From contig JAUVAG010000007.1 in NCBI GenBank assembly GCA_030591825.1, forward strand, positions 1 to 13,009: 13,009 nucleotides of DNA, given 5' to 3'. The stretch comes from Dethiosulfatibacter sp. Its GTDB lineage: Bacteria > Bacillota > Clostridia > Tissierellales > Dethiosulfatibacteraceae. Of this stretch, positions 1-6,023 are shown one piece after another. The notes beneath the pieces are model-generated. The model was given only the letters and a program-made list of their open reading frames with translations, was not told the DNA's origin and made no database searches. Each line of letters begins with the position of its first letter. Position 1 is the stretch's first letter. The position numbers and the translations under genes were made by a program.

Positions 1-1179
1 AATATTCATTGAAATAATAAATAATATCAATACCGTTTGTATAACAAGTTCCTTTATAATCCTTGTAGTATCAATGCTGATTTCCCTCTTCAAGAATGAT
101 GATATTATATGATCCTTTATAGCCATTCCCGGAATGAATGAAAACATTTCGGGAATCCTAACGCTTAGGATATCGCCGCTGTACATCCAGTTTCCAAGAA
201 GCCATATGGCTATGACAAGATAGGGAACAGCCATCTGGTAATCCGGTCTCGTTCTGAATATATGGGAAAGAGCTGTTGCAAGGACGGATATTGACATTGA
301 ATATATAAGAAGATCCATTAACACAATAAAAATATTCAGATGACTAAAAAAGACCACCTTCAATAATAAAAACTGAAGTGTCGAAATGACAAATATCATA
401 AGTCCTATGCCAACAATGTTTCCAGCCGAATATCCTACACTACTAACTCTTGACATTCTTATTCTTTCAATAATCCTGCCGTCCCTGTCCTCGTAAAGTG
501 CCATGCTTTGATAAAAGGCCGAAACCAGATGGAAAATCAGCATTACGCTTACAAGATACCTTATGAGGATTTCCTTTGAAGGAGAATATAAGGGCTTGTC
601 AAATTCTCCCTTTACCGTATCTGTAATGACCTCAAGCTCCAGATCGTCCATATTTTCATAGTAAAGTATTTTCTTCTGAAATATTTCACTGAAATCACCG
701 TCAAGATTTTCATATTTCTGCAAAACTTCCACAACTTCCTTTTCCGTAATGCTCTTCAGCACATCATAGAGGAAATAAGGAGTTATGATGTCTGTCACAC
801 CCGAAGCAATATAATTGTCCGACAGGTATTCCACCTTGATAAGACTTTTAGCTTCACCTGATTCTATATTTTCAGAAAATCCCTTTTTAATGGTATAAAG
901 GCCAGTAACAGACTCGTTAAGGAGTTTCTTCATTGCCATGTTTCCTTCAAGTGTAACTGCTAGGAGAGTTTCATCTTCAAGAAGCCTTTTTACAAGTTTT
1001 TCAGAAAGTTCGGTCTTGTCCTCATCCACTATTCCTATTCTACTCTTTATTTCCACGTCATCACTTCCCAGGAAGTTTAGGGAAACAAGGGAAAGGAGCA
1101 GGGGGAAAACTACGAAAAGAGCCACCAGTGTCTTTCTGGAAAAGAAGAGTTTTATTCTTATCTTTATTATTTCAATCAT
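1..1179 (-). CDS. ABC-2 type transporter permease (3' end beyond the window)
   Basis: This is an open minus-strand frame of 393 codons with no stop before the window edge, so the C-terminus is missing. It starts MIEIIKIRIKLFFSRKTLVA. A first membrane helix lies at about residues 16-35, followed by a polar, presumably extracytoplasmic, domain to about residue 200 and then several hydrophobic helices. That layout, one helix, a large outer domain and a C-terminal helix bundle, is typical of ABC-2 permeases of the drug or peptide export type. The start ATG overlaps the TGA stop of the upstream permease (ATGA, 1176-1179), and AAGGAG lies about 9 bases before it, so the two are probably translationally coupled and form a heterodimer. 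Substrate is unknown. The partner ATPase is not seen and would have to lie left of the window or elsewhere. Confidence 0.8.
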   Translation of the reverse strand, partial: MIEIIKIRIKLFFSRKTLVALFVVFPLLLSLVSLNFLGSDDVEIKSRIGIVDEDKTELSEKLVKRLLEDETLLAVTLEGNMAMKKLLNESVTGLYTIKKGFSENIESGEAKSLIKVEYLSDNYIASGVTDIITPYFLYDVLKSITEKEVVEVLQKYENLDGDFSEIFQKKILYYENMDDLELEVITDTVKGEFDKPLYSPSKEILIRYLVSVMLIFHLVSAFYQSMALYEDRDGRIIERIRMSRVSSVGYSAGNIVGIGLMIFVISTLQFLLLKVVFFSHLNIFIVLMDLLIYSMSISVLATALSHIFRTRPDYQMAVPYLVIAIWLLGNWMYSGDILSVRIPEMFSFIPGMAIKDHIISSFLKREISIDTTRIIKELVIQTVLILFIISMNI

Positions 1180-2390
1180 TTATACTCACTCCTTCCAACC
1201 AATATTGAAGACAGTATAATCATCAAAAGTCCTGAAACCAGAAAACCTGCCACCATAACAAGATTCTCCATCATTGAAATATTTCCATATACCATGTTCA
1301 CAAGTATCTTTGACAGCAGAAGATTTGGAGAAAATCCTGCAAATCTGCTAATTGAATATGGCAACAGAACTACTGGGAAGAAACTTCCTCCCACAAAAGC
1401 TATCATTACATTAAATACTGATGAAATGCTTGTGAAACCATTTTTATCCCTGATAAGTGCTCCTGTCAATATCCAGAAAGAATTCAATAGAAATGCAGTG
1501 CTGAGTAGAAATACAATGACCTCCCCAAGATTCAAAACAATTCCCGAAACTCTTATGAATATAAGTATAAACACGCTCATACAGAAGGAGTTAAAAATGG
1601 AATACGCAAGAGATTTTGAAAAAAGGTATGAAAAGACACTTTTTCCCGCCATACCTATCTTTACTGTAATATTCGAATCCCTCTCCTCAATGACTTCCAT
1701 TGAAGAAAATGTGGCCATGAAGAAAAGAAGTAGTACAAGTATGGATATTCCATGATATACAAAAGATGACACGGAGGGAAAGTTGTACACAGGCACTGTC
1801 TCAAAGAAAGTTTTTCTCCCCAGTGTCTTGAATATCAGTGTATATGAAATATCCTCATTGACATCAATTGCATCATCCTGGGACATACCCATATCCCTTA
1901 ATGCATAATACTCTGCTGATGTACAGATTTCAACATAATTCACATATTTTGAAAATCCTTCAACAGTTTTCTGAACTATGAGAAATTCAAACATATTTTC
2001 TCCGTTACTACAAAGCTTCAGGGGAGGATTTTCCATATTAAGTAATCCCGTAGAAAAACTCTCCGGGATTACAATATAAGCTGTTATTTTATTGTTTTTT
2101 AAGTATTCGGCTGCATCTGATTCTTCCATGTTTTCAAATTCCATAAGATTGGATAGTGTCTCTTCCTCTATAATGGTTCCAAGAAGCATACTGCTCGTGG
2201 AAGATTTTTCCAGGTCAACAATTCCTAATTTGATTTTAGCTGTCGGGCTGTCAATATTGTTGTCCTTGTTGAAAACCACTGCAGTTCCCCCTAGAATAAC
2301 CAGGGGAACAAGAAATATTACTGCAATCTTTTTGTAGTCTGAAAATATTTTTTTCAAGTTAAACCATATGAGATAAATACAGTTTTTCAT
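1176..2390 (-). CDS. ABC-2 type transporter permease
   Basis: This 404-residue membrane protein is the first of a pair of ABC-2 permeases. Residues 21-40 form a first transmembrane helix. Residues 41 to about 205 are polar and probably face outwards. From about residue 213 to the end there are five or six hydrophobic helices, with the soluble stretch EVIEERDSNITVKIGMAGKS between the first two, a loop typical of the family. The start ATG lies 6 bases after the stop of the upstream exported protein, with GGGAG about 15 bases before it, which is rather far. Its stop overlaps the next permease start by 4 bases. The gene probably belongs to one operon with its neighbours at 2397-3785 and 1-1179. 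The cargo cannot be told from sequence; related pairs export lipopeptides, antibiotics or sodium. Confidence 0.85.
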   Translation of the reverse strand: MKNCIYLIWFNLKKIFSDYKKIAVIFLVPLVILGGTAVVFNKDNNIDSPTAKIKLGIVDLEKSSTSSMLLGTIIEEETLSNLMEFENMEESDAAEYLKNNKITAYIVIPESFSTGLLNMENPPLKLCSNGENMFEFLIVQKTVEGFSKYVNYVEICTSAEYYALRDMGMSQDDAIDVNEDISYTLIFKTLGRKTFFETVPVYNFPSVSSFVYHGISILVLLLFFMATFSSMEVIEERDSNITVKIGMAGKSVFSYLFSKSLAYSIFNSFCMSVFILIFIRVSGIVLNLGEVIVFLLSTAFLLNSFWILTGALIRDKNGFTSISSVFNVMIAFVGGSFFPVVLLPYSISRFAGFSPNLLLSKILVNMVYGNISMMENLVMVAGFLVSGLLMIILSSILVGRSEYK

Positions 2391-2396
2391 AATTTG

Positions 2397-3785
2397 TTAA
2401 TATACTCCCTGTCCCATGTTTTGAGAAAGTATTTGAAGTAATGGGTTTGTTCCCATTTCCTGCATTCCTGCTCCCATAATCTGCATCATTAAAGACTGTG
2501 CTTCTTGAGAATCTGGATTTTCAGCCAAAGCTACTATATCAACACCTGTTTCAGTTACAGTTGAGTAATCAGTAAATGTCAATTCTTCATTTATTGAGTT
2601 TATTACATATACCATAGAAACATTAACACCTTTGATTCCTTCAGGATTGCTCATTTCAGGAATTACAGCTCCGTCAATTCCTTCCATTGCTACTGATTCA
2701 AGCTCTTCCAATGCTTCAATGTTCAAGTCAAGAGACATGTCCCAATATCTCATCTCTCCGTCTGAATCTAGTCCGATTTTGTTTATAACTACAAAGGTTT
2801 CCTTTTCAGATCTTTCCCTCTGAGTTTGAAGTTCTGTGGTCATCTCACCGATTCTGATTTCATAGTTTGTTTTGATTTCTTCAATGAATTCATTTATCTC
2901 TCCGTATGGATCATCCATTCCAGGCTGATTGAAGAAATCCTCTCCATATACACCAATTGCAAAATCAAAATATTCTTGTGTCTTGGCTATGATTATGTTT
3001 TTAAGTGCTTCATCAGTTTTTGCCTCTTCAAGAATTGGAAGTGCAAAATCAATAAATTGTGTTTCATTGAATGTAAGCATAAATCCGTCACACTTGATTG
3101 TTGAAACTTCGCCTTCCTTGTCCACTTCAACATCAAAAGCTTCAGTTTCAGTAAGAATTCCGGACAATCCTTCTTCCATCATTGTTCTGTACTTGTCTCC
3201 ATCAAAGTTCTCGGCACCTTCTATGCCTTCAAGTGAATAGAACTTTTCAGAAAACTCGATTGAATCCTTCATGATTTTCTTCATATCGAAAGTAAATTCA
3301 GGAGCAGCTGCTGTTTCTCCACTCATTTCGATAGTCTTCTCAATGAGTCTTGCATACCCTTCATAAGTCATGTAGAAAGGATTCTCATAAAGAAAAGGAA
3401 TACCGAAAACCATCTTTTCCCCGTCCATGAAGAAATTCATGTCCATTGAAGTCTCTCCCTGGTACATTACAGAAAAAAGTCCTTCAAGAAGGAAATTCTC
3501 AACATCAGAAATGTCTTCCTTGATATCGTAGACAAATTCAATGTCCTCAATTACATTTAACATTGAGGTATCGACACCTTCAACTGTTTCGTCAATATCA
3601 AAACCAAGACCTATGGTCATATCCATATCAACCTTCTTGATTTCAACCTGCTTCTCCATTGATGCTTCAAGTTTTTCCATAGCCGTCATATTCGCCATTG
3701 TGTTGTTTCCACTCATGAAGAATATACCTGCTCCTATGACCACAACGACCACTACTGCAATTATTATCTTTGTTTTATTATTCAT
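2397..3785 (-). CDS. Membrane-anchored exported protein of unknown function
   Basis: I do not recognise this 462-residue protein. Residues 1-5 are basic and polar (MNNKT), and residues 6-24 are a very hydrophobic helix rich in Val and Ile. There is no lipobox cysteine, so it is probably an uncleaved anchor or a signal peptide with the rest outside the cell. The exported part is strongly acidic, has one cysteine (KCDGF), and has predicted mixed alpha/beta stretches. The last 40 residues are rich in Met and Gln, ending LLQILSQNMGQGVY. It precedes two ABC-2 permeases by 6 bases, so it may be a substrate-capture or accessory protein for that exporter; this is inference from position only. The ribosome binding site is unusually far from the start (see the hairpin at 3794-3808). 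Upstream in-frame TAG at 27 bases before the ATG rules out a longer protein from an ATG start. Confidence 0.75.
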   Translation of the reverse strand: MNNKTKIIIAVVVVVVIGAGIFFMSGNNTMANMTAMEKLEASMEKQVEIKKVDMDMTIGLGFDIDETVEGVDTSMLNVIEDIEFVYDIKEDISDVENFLLEGLFSVMYQGETSMDMNFFMDGEKMVFGIPFLYENPFYMTYEGYARLIEKTIEMSGETAAAPEFTFDMKKIMKDSIEFSEKFYSLEGIEGAENFDGDKYRTMMEEGLSGILTETEAFDVEVDKEGEVSTIKCDGFMLTFNETQFIDFALPILEEAKTDEALKNIIIAKTQEYFDFAIGVYGEDFFNQPGMDDPYGEINEFIEEIKTNYEIRIGEMTTELQTQRERSEKETFVVINKIGLDSDGEMRYWDMSLDLNIEALEELESVAMEGIDGAVIPEMSNPEGIKGVNVSMVYVINSINEELTFTDYSTVTETGVDIVALAENPDSQEAQSLMMQIMGAGMQEMGTNPLLQILSQNMGQGVY

Positions 3786-3820
3786 ATCGTCTCGCAGACC
3801 TAGTCTGCTCTACCTCCTTT
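3783..3820 (-). promoter_or_regulatory. Distant Shine-Dalgarno with intervening hairpin
   Basis: A strong AAAGGAGGT (3812-3820 on the minus strand) sits 26 bases before the ATG at 3785, far beyond the usual 5-9. Between them lies a perfect 6-base-pair dyad, GCAGAC-TAG-GTCTGC (3794-3808). No ATG, GTG or TTG in frame occurs nearer the Shine-Dalgarno. Folding of the hairpin would bring the two closer, so it may be needed for, or control, initiation. The dyad could equally be a protein site. Confidence 0.5.
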
Positions 3821-3837
3821 AATTCCCGACTATAGAT

Positions 3838-3866
3838 ATTGTACATTATTTGACTAACTATTTAAA
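3838..3866 (-). promoter_or_regulatory. Putative sigma-A promoter of the exported-protein/ABC-2 operon
   Basis: On the minus strand TTTAAA (3866-3861) and TACAAT (3843-3838) are separated by 17 bases, upstream of the Shine-Dalgarno at 3820. The -35 box is weak (4 of 6). ATAGTTAGT, just after the -35 box, resembles a single LytTR (AgrA-type) half site. I see no clear second half site. Confidence 0.4.
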
Positions 3867-3923
3867 GTGAAAAAATGTTCATATTTATTAAATTCGCATT
3901 AAAAAATCTAGATCTCAAATCCT

Positions 3924-5052
3924 TCATTTTTCATCCTCTACAAGCTCTCCATTAAATGCATTGCTGATTTTTATCTTGAGCTTTCCCATTCCGTAATTCA
4001 TATAAACATCAATATACCTTTTGTCCTCAAGTCTATCACATGCTTCAATTGCATTGTCCAGTGCATTGCTGAGAACTATTGTCATGTCTATATCTTCAAT
4101 ACTAAGCTTTGAGGGTATTTTCACATCGTATTTGAATCCGATGTTTTTTTCCTCAGCAATTCTCTTCTTGTAGCTTATTATGGAATTCACCAGACTGTTA
4201 CTAATACTAAGTCTTTTCGATTCATTGACTTCCGTAGAAATCAAGTCTCCCACATAACTTCCCGCCTTAGCTATATCATTGTTATAGATGAGCCCCTTGA
4301 TAGTTTCAACATGGTTTATATAGTCATGCCTCTGGGATCTCAAATCATTGTAAAGATTTTCAATTTCACCCATATAATCTGCCATGTTTTTATATTCCTT
4401 CTCAGTAGCTTCAATGAAGATATTCTTTTTTTCAATCTTCAGAATATATCTGGTATAAGCAATGACGAACAAACTGAGAAATGCCATTTTCCGAAAGAAA
4501 TGAATTGTCATTATATAGCTTGAGTCCAAACATGCCCGATATAAAATTTATGAGTAGAATTACCACAGTCATAATGACAGTAGGTGATAACCCAATCTTT
4601 TCCTTTGAAAGAAACTTTCCAGTTAGATAAATTGGTATCAATATGATAGACTTGCTTATTATTCCATAGTATATCCTGTATATATTATATTCCATAAGGA
4701 TACTCTGATTAAGTCCATAATATCCTGTCAGAAAAGAAATAACAATAAGTTCAATAACTACAAGATATGCAATGAACAAGAGCATTACAAGAAGAAATCT
4801 TATGAACTTAACTTTATATGAATACCTTGAAACTATACAAATACCAAACAAAGGAATAAAAGAAGCCAAAAGGCTGTCATGTCCAAAGTAAAAGTTCATC
4901 ATTACCATTAAAAGAGTAAAGAGCACGACTCCTGCCATATCCACTATATTTCCTTGATTCCTTTTTTCATAACTCCTCGTTATAAGATAAAATACTGCTG
5001 CCAGGTCGAAAAGGCTAGTGGAAAATTCAAGTATAAACTCGCCAATTGACAA
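3924..5052 (-). pseudogene. agrC: agrC-like sensor histidine kinase, frameshifted and 3'-truncated
   Basis: The gene starts with TTG at 5052 and encodes an N-terminal block of about six membrane helices (residues 1 to about 190), as in AgrC peptide receptors. The frame then shifts by one base. The continuation carries the linker coiled coil, the H-box with the phospho-acceptor His (QRHDYINH, His codon at 4328-4326) and the N-box (NALDNAIEAC). Deleting one A from the AAAA run (4487-4490) rejoins the frames as ...FLSE-MAFLSLFVIAY.... The kinase then ends after ISNAFNGELVEDEK, before the G-box and final 50-60 residues present in AgrC proteins of about 430 residues. The rejoined product would be about 374 residues. 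So the ATP-binding domain is incomplete and the gene is very probably dead even if the frameshift is an error. It lies 18 bases after agrB, where agrD would be expected. Confidence 0.85.
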
Positions 5053-5070
5053 CTTTAAACAATGTACATG

Positions 5071-5643
5071 TCATTTTATCTCAATCGGTAGAAGCGTAAG
5101 TGCTTCAAACATCATGCCAAGGTTCATGACAGTTGCATAATTGTCATGCCAGGTAACGAACAACAACTCACATACTATCAATATGTAAAGAAAAAGAACC
5201 ACGAGTATGGAATGCTGTCTAAACTTCAACTTTTCCTTGCTGTTCAAACTTCTGTTGTGGTTTTCAGCAGGTGCATATCTTATGTATAATACAAGTGACA
5301 CCATCATTAGAATTGTATTTATTATATAAATGTTTCCGAAATAGTATATGTATTCCGAAACAAACATTGATATAAACATAAATGTCAATGTTACCGAAGA
5401 GCATTTGAATATTGTATCCATGTGAAATCCTCCGGCAAAGGTCCTTACCAGACCGAATCCAATGAAAAAAAACAGAGCAAGCAGAATATCTCCGAATATC
5501 AGTCCGGCTGTTAAAACTACTGCAAACTGAATAACTGCAGTTTTAAGCACATCAATACCATATACTATCCTACTGTAATCTTCCATACTCATATAATCAT
5601 TTTCAACAAAATAATCCGCCACCTTATAACTTATCTTTCTCAT
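5071..5643 (-). CDS. agrB: AgrB-like accessory gene regulator peptidase
   Basis: AgrB proteins are membrane cysteine peptidases that cut the C-terminus of the AgrD propeptide and help form the thiolactone autoinducer. This 190-residue protein has the usual length, several membrane helices, and the family signature RTFAGGFHM with His74 and Cys81 seven residues apart, the same spacing as the catalytic His77 and Cys84 of Staphylococcus aureus AgrB. The later APAENHNRSL segment matches the conserved PA..ENKPL-like region. The start ATG has AAGGGG 6 bases upstream. No agrD lies between this gene and agrC (18 bases). The gene looks intact, yet agrC beside it and the agrA remnant upstream are broken, so its substrate is either encoded elsewhere or gone. 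Confidence 0.9.
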   Translation of the reverse strand: MRKISYKVADYFVENDYMSMEDYSRIVYGIDVLKTAVIQFAVVLTAGLIFGDILLALFFFIGFGLVRTFAGGFHMDTIFKCSSVTLTFMFISMFVSEYIYYFGNIYIINTILMMVSLVLYIRYAPAENHNRSLNSKEKLKFRQHSILVVLFLYILIVCELLFVTWHDNYATVMNLGMMFEALTLLPIEIK

Positions 5644-5686
5644 TTCATACCCCTTTTACTAATAAACTATAATTCATTAATGCCCC

Positions 5687-5730
5687 ATAAAAAAACACCT
5701 CAATCTGTTATAATAAAAGTGTTTTTTTAT
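5687..5730 (-). terminator. Terminator-like hairpin in the agrB leader
   Basis: A perfect 12-base-pair stem (arms 5687-5698 and 5719-5730) contains seven A and seven T residues next to a CAC/GTG core. On the minus strand G-U pairs would extend it to about 15 pairs. The T run makes it terminator-like in both directions. It lies between the promoter at 5772-5800 and the agrB start, so it may act as an attenuator. The stem is AU-rich and thus of uncertain strength. Confidence 0.5.
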
Positions 5731-5771
5731 CCCTGAATCTAAATTCCCGTTGGTAATTTATGCTTGACTAA

Positions 5772-5800
5772 AATATACCACTTTACAGCTGTCTTGACAA
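5772..5800 (-). promoter_or_regulatory. Putative sigma-A promoter upstream of agrB
   Basis: TTGTCA (5800-5795) and TATATT (5777-5772) are 17 bases apart on the minus strand, each matching 5 of 6 consensus positions. About 22 bases upstream of the -35 box is a direct repeat, CGTTTAGGACGTTTATC, whose two CGTTTA copies lie 9 bases apart and resemble LytTR half sites; the spacing differs from classical AgrA sites. Transcripts would run through the hairpin at 5687-5730 before reaching agrB. Confidence 0.55.
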
Positions 5801-5864
5801 TAGATTTGTACTATACGACAAGATAAACGTCCTAAACGACGGGAAATGGCTGTTTTTTTTCATC

Positions 5865-6008
5865 TCAAATCATGTTTTTGACTGTCCTATCAATAAATTC
5901 CTTAAATTTTCTTCCCTAGTTCCACACCGCTCATTTCATCTATGTCCACATCGATGACAATCTCAACTGATTGAGATTGTCATCCACTGCAAGTATTTTA
6001 ATTTTCAT
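5865..6008 (-). pseudogene. agrA-like response regulator remnant
   Basis: A good Shine-Dalgarno (AGAGG, 7 bases before the ATG at 6008) leads into MKIKILAVDDN, the standard receiver-domain start with its acidic pair. That frame stops after 22 codons. A second frame then gives VIDVDIDEMSGVELGKKI, the phospho-acceptor Asp region of LytTR-type receivers. A third gives RKFKEFIDRTVKNMI followed by TGA, resembling the C-terminal end of a LytTR DNA-binding domain. Three pieces of one gene in three frames within 144 bases mean that most of the gene, normally about 240 codons, has been deleted. A perfect 14-base-pair palindrome (5953-5984) marks the first junction. The remnant lies 15 bases after the RNase H-CinA gene, so it was probably co-transcribed with it. 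Its identity as the partner of the nearby agrB/agrC is inferred. Confidence 0.7.
5953..5984. repeat. Perfect 14-bp palindrome with 4-base loop
   Basis: The arms GATGACAATCTCAA and its exact complement (5953-5966 and 5971-5984) flank the loop CTGA. The palindrome lies where the agrA-like receiver frame breaks, and one arm corresponds to the normal coding for the VDDN motif. This suggests a snap-back replication error rather than a functional site. Confidence 0.85.
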
Positions 6009-6023
6009 ACAACAACCTCTACT

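Noticed and set aside
1294..1755. Plus-strand 153-codon frame opposite the ABC-2 permease
   Set aside because: It is antisense to a well-supported membrane protein, has no ribosome binding site and no recognisable domain.
3541..3822. Plus-strand frames opposite the exported protein gene (also 2632-3240)
   Set aside because: Low-complexity Ser/Ile-rich products that mirror the codon pattern of the minus-strand gene.
4484..4492. Programmed -1 frameshift in agrC
   Set aside because: The GGAAAATGG site is not a good X-XXY-YYZ slippery heptamer, and the gene is truncated further on, so mutation is simpler.
5794..5814. Plus-strand promoter TTGACA near 5794
   Set aside because: No -10 box at 15-19 bases and no plus-strand gene follows.
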